DNA of 64,000 bases from Naasia sp. SYSU D00948 (GTDB taxonomy: Bacteria; Actinomycetota; Actinomycetes; Actinomycetales; Microbacteriaceae). The position numbers and the translations under genes were made by a program. Below the pieces are notes generated by a model that was not told the origin of the DNA, made no database searches, and worked only from the letters and a program-made list of their open reading frames with translations. Within the stretch, counting starts at the first letter, position 1, and every line of letters begins with the position of its first letter. The stretch covers positions 2,903,127 through 2,967,126 of the forward strand of contig NZ_JAFMTA010000001.1 of NCBI RefSeq assembly GCF_017916515.1, written 5' to 3'. Below are positions 10,801 through 18,730 of the stretch, piece by piece.

Positions 10801-10915
10801 TGCGGCGGCGTGCGTTCGCTATCTCACCGGTGGGGCGACCGGCTTCGTCGAGGACGAAGTGACGCATGGGCTCCTCGTACGGCACATTGATCACCGGATT
10901 CGCGAGCAAATCCAT
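7835..10915 (-). CDS. res: Type III-like restriction-modification system, helicase/endonuclease subunit
   Basis: This 1026-aa DEAD/DEAH-box translocase has Walker A ATGSGKT at 168-174, DEAH at 307-310, SATPFYLSGS as motif III, and SMLTEGWDANTVTHIL with QVIGRGLRR as motifs V-VI. The C-terminus has PDFLLRL followed by LIVEVSGSQK, a PD-x(n)-ExS/K nuclease core with the last basic residue replaced or shifted. Together with the adjacent methyltransferase this defines a type III-like system. The order res then mod is the reverse of the common mod-res order. The start is supported by AAGGAGGTGG about 7 nt upstream of the ATG. The promoter lies in the divergent region shared with the HEPN-CBS gene (10916-11158). 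Confidence 0.9.
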   Translation of the reverse strand: MDLLANPVINVPYEEPMRHFVLDEAGRPTGEIANARRRSEFFVPVPKPKKSKKSQATQLAFDLTDEKVERNDAIDQLRDDLRYWRLQGYAGVTPITRKLLEHWSDPKRENRILFAQREAAETAIYLAEVVGRDKYTRSRAGGIDWRATLEEANTQHNAGLPRRALKMATGSGKTVVMCMLIAWQALNKTHAPHDARFSNRFLVVTPGITIRDRLRVLKPGDPENYYDLRGLVPADLRQQLNSASIAIINYHQFIPRDAKEIKGVASATRKLLLAGKSEDPFKETPQAVVSRVLKSLPGKGDIVVLNDEAHHCYQPRDLDEKVDADVKEANEDAKVWFRGLADIRKHAGIKAIYDLSATPFYLSGSGWSEGLIFPWTVSDFSLMDAIESGIVKVPRLPVDDDAQGDQVSYLHLYDQIKDDANWPRTVKAAPKSPAEWVMPAVLEGALRSLYKSYERAYAGWERTLKNQGEPPPVMIVVAPNTVASKLIYDWIAGYELADGDQTKHVPGALDLFSNSEHGAPLARPRTIIVDSKQLESGEPIKADFKAAAADEIEAFQKEYRLQRGGVEDITDADLLREVMNTVGKKGRLGEPVRCVVSVSMLTEGWDANTVTHILGVRPFRSQLLCEQVIGRGLRRRDYSLDPETDMFGPEYSNVYGIPFSFIPGDAPPSDPKPLDPPTRVRALEGRAHLRIAFPLLAGYRIEMPDSPLIFDPAHADALTIGAATVPSWVQSEGIVGEKERIDGIAEIREQEIAFRVASRVLKSFFTSQGDARPWLFPQLVDITKRWLRAKLHIESGYSIGFLSLAEPQQLAAEAIYNAITRLEDDESRQKLARPILRDPGDGSTDAVWFDTRKKTYETTASHVSHVTLDGKDGNTWEHKVARVCEELVAEGVLTSYVKNDHLGFTIPYVHKGRSHEYWPDFLLRLAPVDGEDFSRTLIVEVSGSQKSPGPTKEKARTARDSWCAAVNNHGGFGRWGYTELGKAEVDDAEHELRIRLDQLRADAPIIGDPDLLSARLLAGTTGMMEN

Positions 10916-11158
10916 GCGGTTACGCCACCTCCTTGAAACCCTCGACCGCTGGCCAGGTCGGGAGAGACGACGCTAGCGCATGGTGGAGACAGGATCGGGC
11001 CGCCCGGCCGGTCCCGGCGAACACTGGCCTTGATACGGGCAGCCGTTGGCCGTGTTGCATCGCCCACATGCGTCCGCCGGTTGTCCTTGCGCGAAGATGC
11101 GGGAGTGTCGACCCGCTGGTTCCGGTGTCGAGTCGCCTCGGAAGGGCATGATGATCCG

Positions 11159-11890
11159 GTGTCTAATTCAGCGCCAGGAGAACAGTTCCTTGCATCGTTC
11201 AACAGGTTTGAGTCTTGGCTGCGATCGCACCTAGGGAAGACTCAGGGGTACCCGTACCAGCGCTTACTCGAGGACTTGCGAAAGGCCGACGAGCTGACTA
11301 AGTCCCAGGAGCTTCAACTGCAGACGTTCGGGTATCTGCGCAACGCGCTTGCCCACTGGTCTCCCTCGGCAGAGGGGCTTGCCATCGCGGACCCGCGGTC
11401 CGACGCGTTGGAGGAGTTTCGAGCACTTACCGAGTTGGTGATGGCGCCCGCGCTAGTAGTGGATGTTCTCGGCCACCCCACAATCGAGTGCCTGGACTAT
11501 GCCGGAAGAACCGGGGACTTTCTTGCACTGGTTAGGGACTTCGACTTCTCGCAGGCCCCGGTGCTGCGGGACGGCCGGTTCGCTGGCGTTCTCACCGTGG
11601 GGCAGGTAGCGCGCTGGCTTTCTGAGAAGGAATGGCCTGCACGAACCGACTTCCGGCGGGCTCCGCTCGCCGATGCTCTCAAGACATCGATCCAAGATCC
11701 CGCCTTCATCTGCGCAGGTCGCGCCCTGACCGCACCCGAAGCAGTCAACGCCTTCAGCGTCAGCGACGGAGGTGCTGCTATCTCGGGAATCGTCCTCCTC
11801 GACGAAGGCGACGAGGAAGACTCTGTGCTCGCGATGGTGGTTCCGTCCGACCTGCCCGCGCTGGTCGGCGCAACGAGCTGGCCCCGCTGA
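11159..11890 (+). CDS. HEPN-like domain fused to CBS-pair domain
   Basis: This 243-aa protein starts at GTG 11159; upstream in-frame GTGs exist, but the conserved-looking part begins here and AAGGG lies 12 nt upstream. Residues 1-105 are helical and contain YLRNALAHWS, in which R61-x4-H66 matches the R-x4-6-H catalytic motif of HEPN ribonucleases. Residues about 106-240 form a CBS-like pair (SQAPVLRDGRFAGVLTVGQV, then PAFICAGRALTAPEAVNAF and IVLLDEG), domains that usually sense adenine nucleotides. A plausible role is a nucleotide-controlled RNase within the defence island; this is inference, since RNase activity cannot be shown from sequence. It is divergent from res. Alternative: a CBS regulator whose helical domain only dimerises. 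Confidence 0.7.
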   Translation: MSNSAPGEQFLASFNRFESWLRSHLGKTQGYPYQRLLEDLRKADELTKSQELQLQTFGYLRNALAHWSPSAEGLAIADPRSDALEEFRALTELVMAPALVVDVLGHPTIECLDYAGRTGDFLALVRDFDFSQAPVLRDGRFAGVLTVGQVARWLSEKEWPARTDFRRAPLADALKTSIQDPAFICAGRALTAPEAVNAFSVSDGGAAISGIVLLDEGDEEDSVLAMVVPSDLPALVGATSWPR

Positions 11891-12236
11891 GTGGTGCGTC
11901 GGGGGCCGCCGGTTGTCCGAGGTGCTCGCGGCGCCTCACTCACCGACCCAAGAGACCTAGCGGTGACGGGCCGAACTCGGGGATGGGGCTGGCTCCGCCT
12001 GCGTCCAGGTTTGCGACTTGCGCGCTCATTCCCGTGCTCAATGTCTCCGCTGCGACCGGAGCCCATCTCTCCTGCATGGCAAGTGCCGCTTACATTCGCC
12101 CTCGAACTGAAGAGGAGGGCGTGGATCGTCGGTGCTCCTCATGATTGGGAGGAGCGCATGCCTGCTGGCTTCCTTATCCCTTCGCTCAGTCGCCCGATCC
12201 GCGGCGATCCTCCCGGACGGTGTCAGCGCCTCCGCT
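11891..12236. other. Intergenic stretch without a recognisable gene
   Basis: About 350 nt between the HEPN-CBS gene and sbcD hold no frame with coding character and no tRNA-like fold that I can see. A weak hairpin (GCTCCTC/GAGGAGC around 12134-12158) is the only structure noticed. The sbcD -10 element lies at its right end. Confidence 0.5.
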
Positions 12237-12242
12237 TACCGT
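12237..12242 (+). promoter_or_regulatory. -10 element TACCGT, leaderless start of sbcD
   Basis: TACCGT lies 7 nt before the GTG at 12250, with no Shine-Dalgarno between, suggesting a leaderless sbcDC transcript. Confidence 0.45.
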
Positions 12243-12249
12243 CCCAGCT

Positions 12250-13404
12250 GTGAAGCTCCTGCACACCTCGGACTGGCACATCGGCCGCACGTTCCACACG
12301 CACTCGACGCTCGCGCACCTGCGCACCGTGCTCGACGCGCTGGCCGACGCGGTCCGGGAGCAGGGGGTCGACGTCGTTCTTGTCGCCGGGGACGTCTTCG
12401 ACTTATCGATGCCGTCCGCCGACGCGATGACGCTCCTGAGCGACGTGTTCCGCAGCATCCGCGACGCTGGCGCGCAGATCGTCGTAACCAGCGGCAACCA
12501 CGACTCCATCACCCGCCTCGGCTTCCACGCCGAGTGGATCCGGCACGCCGGCATCCACGTGCTCACCCAGCACCACAGCCTCGACGAGCCCGTCCCCCTC
12601 ACCGATGAGCACGGACCCGTCCACGTTTACGGCATCCCGTACCTCGAGCCGTCGCTCTTGCGGCACTCCTACCTGGACGTGGACCTGCGCACCCACGAGC
12701 AGGCGCTCGCCTTCGCCATGCAGCGGATCAACGCCGACCGGGCGCAGCGGGGCGGACGCTCCGTCGTCCTCTCGCACTGCTTCACCGCCGACGTCGCCGC
12801 GAGCGACGGCGTCGAGCGGGACATCACCTCCGGCGGGCTGGATCTCGTCCCGACGAGCGTGTTCGACGGACCCGACTACGTCGCCCTCGGCCACATCCAC
12901 GGCCGCGCTCAGCTCAGCGAGCGGGTGCGCTACTCGGGCGCCCCGCTGCACTACTCCTTCTCCGAGACCGACAAGCTGCGCGGCGGCTGGCTCGTGGAGC
13001 TCGACGCCGACGGCCTCGCCGACGTCACGTGGCTCGACCTGCCCGTGCCGCGGCGACTCGTCCAGCTCACCGGCGAGCTCGAGACGCTGCTCGCGGACGC
13101 CGCCCACGCCGAGTGCGAGTCGCACTGGGTGAAGGCGGTCCTCACCGACCAGGTCCGGCCGATGGACGCCATGCGCCGCCTGCAGCAGCGCTTCCCGCAC
13201 TGCGTCGCCCTCGAGTACCGGCCGTCCGTGGTCGCCGAGGCGATCGCGGCGAGCTACGGGGACCGGGTGAAGGAGAAGACGGACGCGCAGATCGTCGGCG
13301 AGTTCCTTGCCTACGTCCGCAACGGCGTCGGTCCGTCCGAGTACGAGCGCGGACTCGTGCACGAGCTGCTGATTGAGCAGGACCTCCGCGAGGTTCCCGC
13401 GTGA
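12250..13404 (+). CDS. sbcD: Exonuclease SbcD, Mre11-type nuclease subunit
   Basis: This 384-aa calcineurin-like phosphoesterase has metal-binding motifs in order: LLHTSDWHIG (DxH), VVLVAGDVFD (GDxxD), TSGNHDS (GNHD), VLSHCF (H) and VALGHIHG (GHxH). SbcD is the nuclease of the SbcCD complex, which opens hairpins and trims protein-blocked DNA ends. The start is the GTG at 12250, directly before KLLHTSDWHIG; longer upstream frames add unrelated residues. The gene overlaps sbcC by 4 nt (GTGA), so the two are translationally coupled. Base composition is high-GC like the host background, unlike the flanking defence genes. Confidence 0.95.
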   Translation: MKLLHTSDWHIGRTFHTHSTLAHLRTVLDALADAVREQGVDVVLVAGDVFDLSMPSADAMTLLSDVFRSIRDAGAQIVVTSGNHDSITRLGFHAEWIRHAGIHVLTQHHSLDEPVPLTDEHGPVHVYGIPYLEPSLLRHSYLDVDLRTHEQALAFAMQRINADRAQRGGRSVVLSHCFTADVAASDGVERDITSGGLDLVPTSVFDGPDYVALGHIHGRAQLSERVRYSGAPLHYSFSETDKLRGGWLVELDADGLADVTWLDLPVPRRLVQLTGELETLLADAAHAECESHWVKAVLTDQVRPMDAMRRLQQRFPHCVALEYRPSVVAEAIAASYGDRVKEKTDAQIVGEFLAYVRNGVGPSEYERGLVHELLIEQDLREVPA

Positions 13405-16352
13405 AGATCCTCCGCCTCCGTCTCGCCGGGTTCGGGCCGTACAAGGACGAGCAGGTCGTCGATTTCGAGCAGTTCGACGCGGACGGCATCTTCCTCATCT
13501 CGGGCAAGACCGGCGCCGGCAAGTCGAGCATCCTGGACGCGATCTGCTTCGCCCTCTACAACGCAATCCCGCGCTACGACGGCCGCGACGCCCAGATCCG
13601 CAGTCACCACTGCGGGCCGGACGACCCCTCCTTCGTCGAGCTCGAGTTTCGGCTCCGCGGCGAGGAGTACCGGATCTACCGGACGCCGGAGTACCAGCGG
13701 CCGGCCAAGCGCGGGGGAGGCCTGACCACCGCCAAGCCCGAGGCGCGGCTCGATATCCGGGACGGCGACGGCTGGCGCGGCCTCGCCGCCATGCCGCGCG
13801 AGGTCGGCATCGCGATCGCCGAAATCCTGCCGATCGAGAAGGACCAGTTCCTGCAGGTGATCCTGCTCGCCCAGAACCGGTTCCAGAAGTTCCTGCTCGC
13901 CAAGACGGATGAGCGGCGGGCGGTGCTGCGGACGCTGTTCGGGACGCTCCGGTTCGAGATGCTCGAGGCGGACCTCATCGAGCGGCGGAAGCTGCTCGAG
14001 CAGGAGGTGGACGGGAGCCAGCAGCTGCTTCGCGCCTCCGCCGCGATGGTCGCCGAGCAGGCAGACCTGGAGGCGCCGGCGGGTGAGCCGACACTCGACT
14101 GGTTCCTTCAGGCGGGCGAGCGGGTGACCGAACAGCTCGTCGTCGCATCCGCGTCCGCGGACACGGCGCGTGCCGCAGCGGACGAGGCCGAGGAGCGCTG
14201 GCGTTCGGTGGAGGCGTTGCGCGCCCGGCAGGACCGGCGAGCGAACGCCGAGGCGAAGCTCGCGGTCCTCGCGGAGCAGGAGGCCGAGGTCGCCGACCTG
14301 CGCACGGCCCTGGAGCTCGCCGAACGCGCCGCCCGGGTGCTGCCGCAAATCGAGGCCCGGGAGGCCGCGGCCGCGACGCTGGCGACGGCGACCGAGCGCG
14401 AGGCGGAGGCGACCCGCGAGTGGACCGCCGTGGCACCGCCGGAGGACGCCGACGACCCCGGCCACGCGGCGGAACGACTGACCGCCGCCCTCGGCGCCCT
14501 CGAGTCCGCCCTGGCCGACGAGGCCCGCCTGCCGCGCCTCGACGCCGACGTCGTCGAGCTCGCCCAGCTGCTGGGCGTGAAGGACGAGCTGATTCGGGAC
14601 CGGGAGTCGCGCATCGCCGACCTTCCCCGGCAGCTCGAGGAGCACGACGGGCGGATCGCGGCGGCTGCGCAGCTCGCCGCGACGATCGCGGATCGGCGGC
14701 GGGAGCTGGAGCGCCTGGCGAGCGCGGTGGACGCCGCGCGGACCGCCGAGCGGCTGGAGACGGAGCTCGCCGTTGCTCAGGACGCGGAGCGGGCCGCCAG
14801 CGGCGGAAACCGGTCGGCGGCGGCGGAGTACGACGAGCTGCTCAACCGGCGCCACGCCGACATCGCGTCCGAGCTCGCGGCATCCCTGACGGCGGGCGCG
14901 GCGTGCCTGGTGTGCGGCGCGACCGAGCATCCGGCGCCGGCGCCGCTGGTCGAGGATCCGGTCACGCCGGAGGCCATCGAGCAGGCGAAGAACGCAATGG
15001 GCGATCGGCAGCGCGAGCTCGACGCCGCCTCCCGCCGTGTGGGCGAGGTGGCCGCAGCGCTGGCAGCGGCGCGCGCCACGGCCGGCGGCGCGCTCGGGGA
15101 CCTCGTCGCCGAGCGCGAGGCAGTCGCCACGCTGCTGACCGCTACCGAGGCCGCTCAGGCGGAGCGCGCCATGCTCGAGGTCGAGCGGTCGCGGATGCGG
15201 GAACGCCTCGACACCGAGCAGCAGGCGCTCGCGGACGACAGGGCTCGACGCCAGGAGCTCGCGACTCGGCACACCGAGGCCGAGGTGCGCGCGTTCGAGA
15301 CGCGCTCGCGGGTTGCGTCGCAGGTCGGCGAGTACGGGTCCGTCGCCGAACGCGCCCGGCGGCTGCGCGTCCAGCGCGATGCCGCTGCCGCCCTCGTCGC
15401 TGCTCGCCGCACGGTCGCCCAGCGCGCCGAGACGCTGGCGGAGGCCGAGGCGGCGCTGATCCGCCAGCTCGGCGAGCAGCGATTCGAGGATGCGTCGACA
15501 GCTCTCGCGGCTCGGCTGTCGGTCCGTGAGATCGCAGATGCCCGGGCACGGGTGAAGCGGTGGGACGACGAGAGTGCGGCGTGCCGGGGCGTACTCTCCG
15601 AGCCGGACCTCAACGAGCTCCCGGGCGAGCCGGTCGACCTCGAGCCGTACCGTTCGGCCCTTCTCGCCGCCCGTGCCATTCGAGACGAGGCGATCGCGAC
15701 GGAGGCCGCGCTGCGGGATCGGGCCGCGCAGGTCCGCTCCCGGGTCGGCGAGGTCGAGGACCTGTTCGCCCGCTCCGCGCGCCTCCTCGACGAGTACGCG
15801 CAGGTCCGCGAGCTGGCGGCGGTCGTGAAGGGTGACGAGCCGAACACGAAGCGGATGCGGCTCGAGACGTTCGTTCTCGCGGCGCAGCTCGAGGAAATCA
15901 TCGCGGCTGCGAACCGGCGCCTGCGCACCATGACCGACGGCCGCTACACGCTCGTCCTCGACGACAGCAGGCAGTACCGGAACGCGGAGGCGGGGCTCGG
16001 GCTCAGCGTCCTCGACGAGCACACCGGCGTGCCCCGGCAGACCGCATCCCTGTCCGGCGGCGAGATGTTCCTCGCGTCCCTCGCGCTCGCGCTCGGTCTC
16101 GCCGAGGTCGTCTCGCAGCAGGCCGGCGGCATCCGCCTCGACACGCTGTTCGTCGACGAGGGCTTCGGGTCCCTCGACGGCGAGACGCTTGAAGTCGCGA
16201 TGCACGCGCTCGACGGTCTGCGCGCGGGCGGACGGACCATCGGCCTGATCAGCCACGTCGAGGCGATGAAGGAGCAGATCTCGGCGAAGCTCGCAATCAC
16301 GGTGAGGAGCACGGGGGAGAGCGAGATCGAGTCGAGCTACGCGATGGTGTGA
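13401..16352 (+). CDS. sbcC: Exonuclease SbcC, Rad50-type ATPase subunit
   Basis: This 983-aa SMC-like ATPase starts with LRLAGFGPY and Walker A GKTGAGKSS. Long Ala/Glu/Arg-rich coiled coils flank a zinc hook with CLVC (C502-x2-C505) near the middle. The C-terminal lobe has the signature SLSGGEMFLASLALAL and Walker B LDTLFVDEGFGSLD. It forms the SbcCD complex with the upstream product: ATP binding gates access of DNA ends to the SbcD nuclease, and the zinc hooks dimerise the arms. The start GTG overlaps the sbcD stop. The length is typical of actinobacterial SbcC. No further gene is coupled; 133 nt separate it from mazG. Confidence 0.95.
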   Translation: MKILRLRLAGFGPYKDEQVVDFEQFDADGIFLISGKTGAGKSSILDAICFALYNAIPRYDGRDAQIRSHHCGPDDPSFVELEFRLRGEEYRIYRTPEYQRPAKRGGGLTTAKPEARLDIRDGDGWRGLAAMPREVGIAIAEILPIEKDQFLQVILLAQNRFQKFLLAKTDERRAVLRTLFGTLRFEMLEADLIERRKLLEQEVDGSQQLLRASAAMVAEQADLEAPAGEPTLDWFLQAGERVTEQLVVASASADTARAAADEAEERWRSVEALRARQDRRANAEAKLAVLAEQEAEVADLRTALELAERAARVLPQIEAREAAAATLATATEREAEATREWTAVAPPEDADDPGHAAERLTAALGALESALADEARLPRLDADVVELAQLLGVKDELIRDRESRIADLPRQLEEHDGRIAAAAQLAATIADRRRELERLASAVDAARTAERLETELAVAQDAERAASGGNRSAAAEYDELLNRRHADIASELAASLTAGAACLVCGATEHPAPAPLVEDPVTPEAIEQAKNAMGDRQRELDAASRRVGEVAAALAAARATAGGALGDLVAEREAVATLLTATEAAQAERAMLEVERSRMRERLDTEQQALADDRARRQELATRHTEAEVRAFETRSRVASQVGEYGSVAERARRLRVQRDAAAALVAARRTVAQRAETLAEAEAALIRQLGEQRFEDASTALAARLSVREIADARARVKRWDDESAACRGVLSEPDLNELPGEPVDLEPYRSALLAARAIRDEAIATEAALRDRAAQVRSRVGEVEDLFARSARLLDEYAQVRELAAVVKGDEPNTKRMRLETFVLAAQLEEIIAAANRRLRTMTDGRYTLVLDDSRQYRNAEAGLGLSVLDEHTGVPRQTASLSGGEMFLASLALALGLAEVVSQQAGGIRLDTLFVDEGFGSLDGETLEVAMHALDGLRAGGRTIGLISHVEAMKEQISAKLAITVRSTGESEIESSYAMV

Positions 16353-16473
16353 ACCAGGAGCCAGACCGGGGGCGCTGCTACGCCGCCGCACAGGGGAACG
16401 AACCGTCACACCAACCATGGCCACTCCTGAAGCCGCCCTTACCCTGCCTTCTTCCCGAGCGCGGCACCGCTGA

Positions 16474-16479
16474 TACGTT
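16474..16479 (+). promoter_or_regulatory. -10 element TACGTT, leaderless start of mazG-like gene
   Basis: TACGTT lies 6 nt before ATG 16486 with no Shine-Dalgarno, suggesting that the pyrophosphohydrolase/DUF2075 pair has its own promoter, separate from sbcDC. Confidence 0.5.
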
Positions 16480-16485
16480 GACCAC

Positions 16486-16806
16486 ATGGGCGACCGGACC
16501 GCGCGTGAAGAACTGGCCGCCTTCGTCGCCGAGCGCGATTGGGCCCAGTTCCACACCCCCGAAAACCTCGCGAAGAGCATCGCGATCGAGGCCGGCGAGC
16601 TGCTCGAGTGCTTCCAGTGGAGTGGCGACGTCGAGAGCCGTCGTGTCCAGGAGGAACTCGCGGACGTGCTGACCTACTGCATGCTGCTTGCCGAACGACT
16701 CGGGGTAGACCCGGAGCAGATCGTCCTCGAGAAGCTCGCAACAACCCGGCAGAAGTATCCGGCGGACAAGGTCCGAGGGCGGGCGACGAAGTATGACCGG
16801 CTTTGA
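16486..16806 (+). CDS. MazG-like nucleotide pyrophosphohydrolase
   Basis: This 106-aa all-alpha NTP pyrophosphatase of the MazG/dCTPase type has FHTPENLAKSIAIEAGELLE (ExxE) and then EELADVLTYCMLLA (ExxD), which supply the Mg-binding acidic residues. The expected reaction is NTP or dNTP to NMP plus pyrophosphate, which cleans nucleotide pools. It overlaps the next gene by 14 nt, so the two proteins are made together. This pairing of a small MazG-like enzyme with a DUF2075 ATPase makes a phage-defence or nucleotide-sensing role plausible, but that is inference from context. Confidence 0.85.
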   Translation: MGDRTAREELAAFVAERDWAQFHTPENLAKSIAIEAGELLECFQWSGDVESRRVQEELADVLTYCMLLAERLGVDPEQIVLEKLATTRQKYPADKVRGRATKYDRL

Positions 16807-18565
16807 GATCTCCCGCCTGGACTTCGACCACAGATCAGTAAGGACGTGGGCGCCGAAGAGCGAGCGCCACACGAATTGGCCGGTCGTCTACGTTCTCGAC
16901 CAGGGCGGAAACGGTTCCGTCCAGGGATTGAGCGACGTCTACGTCGGCGAAACCCTGAACGCCGCCGCGAGGCTGCGACAGCACCTGGAATCCGCAAGCA
17001 AAAAGCATCTTCGGACCGTCCGAGTCGTAGTCGACGCGACCTTCAACAAGTCGGTCTGCCTCGATCTCGAGTCATACCTGATCCGCCTGCTCGCGGGCGA
17101 CGGCGCGCTCCGGGTCCTGAACCGGAACGACGGCATCACCGAGGCGGATTACTACGACCGGGATCGATACCGTGAGGCCTTCCGAGATGTCGTCGAGCAA
17201 CTGCGGCGCGACGGCATCTTCACCCGCTCCGTTCCCGAAATCGAGAACAGCGATCTCTTCAAGCTCTCGCCCTTCAAGGCCCTTACGCAAGACCAGGCGG
17301 TCGCCGTCGAGGACATCCTCGAAGGCCTGTTCGCTGACCTTGCTGCTGACATTCCCAGCACGACGGTCATCCAGGGCGATCCGGGAACCGGCAAGACCGT
17401 GGTCGCGATCTACCTGCTCAAGCTCCTCGCCGACATCGCGCGGGCAGCACCGTCCGAGGACCACGAGGCCGACTCGATGTTCTCGGACTTCTTCGCCCCC
17501 GGATACCGCGAACTGCTGGCCGGGGCACGAGTTGGACTCGTCGTGCCGCAACAGTCGCTGCGCCAGTCGATCAAGAACGTCTTCAGGAAGACTCCGGGAC
17601 TGAGTCCAGGCATGGTTCTCACGCCATTCGACGTCGGTCTCGCCGGGCACGACTTCGATCTCCTCATCGTGGATGAGACTCACCGACTCAACCAGCGCGC
17701 CAATCAGCCGTCGGGCGTCCAGAACCGCAACTTCCGCGTGATCAACGAGCGGCTGTTCGGAAGCGATGATCTGGCTAAGACCCAGCTCGACTGGATCCGA
17801 GCCAAGAGCAAGCATCAGATCTTCCTCCTCGACGCTGCTCAGAGCGTCCGGCCCGCCGACCTGCCGGCTGATGCACTCGCCCGCCTGGCGGCGGAGGCCA
17901 GGTCGACCCACCGGCATTACTCTCTGGCCTCGCAGATGCGGGTGCGCGCCGGATCTGACTATGTGGGATTCATCAGAGCGGTGCTCGACGGACGCCCTGC
18001 TTATCACCCGGCGCGGCGTCTGACGCGCGCGGATTTCGGGGACTACGACTTCCGGATGTTCGAGAGCGTCGCAGAGATGCGCGACGCGATTCGAAAGCGC
18101 GACTCGGAGGTCGGCCTTGCACGTCTGGTGGCCGGATACGCGTGGGAATGGAAGAGCAAGAACGACAAGTCCGCGTATGACATCGAGATCGATGGGTGCC
18201 AGTTGCGTTGGAACAGCGTGCCGACCGACTGGATCGCCTCCCCAAAGGCTCTTGATGAAGTGGGATCGATCCACACAGTCCAGGGATACGACCTGAACTA
18301 CGCAGGGGTCATCATCGGGCCGGACCTTCGCTACGACCCGGTGCGCAACAGGCTGTTGATCGATCGAGCCTCCTACCACGACAAGAAGGGGAAGGAGAAC
18401 AACGCCCTCCTGGGCAAGGCATACACCGACCACGACCTGCTCCGGTTCGTCAGCAACATCTACGCCGTCCTGCTGACGCGCGGCATACAGGGAACGTACG
18501 TCTACGCATGCGACCCCGCTCTGCGCGCGTACCTGTCCTCGCGTTTCCCTCAAGACTCCAGGTAG
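16793..18565 (+). CDS. GIY-YIG nuclease-like domain fused to DUF2075 P-loop ATPase
   Basis: Residues about 25-110 resemble a GIY-YIG nuclease: VVYVLDQGG, then DVYVGETLNAAARLRQHL, then a glutamate in CLDLESYLIRLL. From about residue 165 the protein is a DUF2075 superfamily 1-like ATPase: LTQDQAVAV, Walker A GDPGTGKTV (about 195-203), LLIVDETHRLN (Walker B), IFLLDAAQSVRP, and TVQGYDLNYAGVIIG with AVLLTRGIQG as late helicase motifs. The protein is 590 aa. It overlaps the MazG-like gene. It may be a nucleic-acid translocase or helicase with an attached nuclease; the substrate is unknown. The layout next to restriction genes and mazEF suggests anti-mobile-element function. Confidence 0.85.
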   Translation: MTGFEISRLDFDHRSVRTWAPKSERHTNWPVVYVLDQGGNGSVQGLSDVYVGETLNAAARLRQHLESASKKHLRTVRVVVDATFNKSVCLDLESYLIRLLAGDGALRVLNRNDGITEADYYDRDRYREAFRDVVEQLRRDGIFTRSVPEIENSDLFKLSPFKALTQDQAVAVEDILEGLFADLAADIPSTTVIQGDPGTGKTVVAIYLLKLLADIARAAPSEDHEADSMFSDFFAPGYRELLAGARVGLVVPQQSLRQSIKNVFRKTPGLSPGMVLTPFDVGLAGHDFDLLIVDETHRLNQRANQPSGVQNRNFRVINERLFGSDDLAKTQLDWIRAKSKHQIFLLDAAQSVRPADLPADALARLAAEARSTHRHYSLASQMRVRAGSDYVGFIRAVLDGRPAYHPARRLTRADFGDYDFRMFESVAEMRDAIRKRDSEVGLARLVAGYAWEWKSKNDKSAYDIEIDGCQLRWNSVPTDWIASPKALDEVGSIHTVQGYDLNYAGVIIGPDLRYDPVRNRLLIDRASYHDKKGKENNALLGKAYTDHDLLRFVSNIYAVLLTRGIQGTYVYACDPALRAYLSSRFPQDSR

Positions 18566-18724
18566 CGGTCCGCGGTGGCGTTTCTCGCGGCAGACACCGC
18601 CGTCCGGAACACGGATGAACGCACGCGCCGCCGAGGTCGTCGGCGTAGGAGTGGCCGAGGTCGAGCCCGGGCAGGCGCAGAGCGAGTCGATCGCCAAGAG
18701 CAGAGGCATACCGAGGACGGCCGG

Positions 18725-18730
18725 TATACT
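18725..18730 (+). promoter_or_regulatory. -10 element TATACT of mazEF, leaderless
   Basis: TATACT lies 6 nt before the mazE ATG (18737) and is the best -10 match in the window. Transcription would start at or next to the A of the ATG. Confidence 0.55.

Noticed and set aside
8171-10936. Long plus-strand open frame opposite res
   Set aside because: It is antisense to a gene with all helicase motifs, and its product is low in recognisable motifs and rich in Arg/Val/Asp as typical of GC-driven shadow frames.
13311-16580. Long minus-strand open frame opposite sbcC
   Set aside because: sbcC shows Walker A, zinc hook and signature motifs; the antisense product is a low-complexity shadow.
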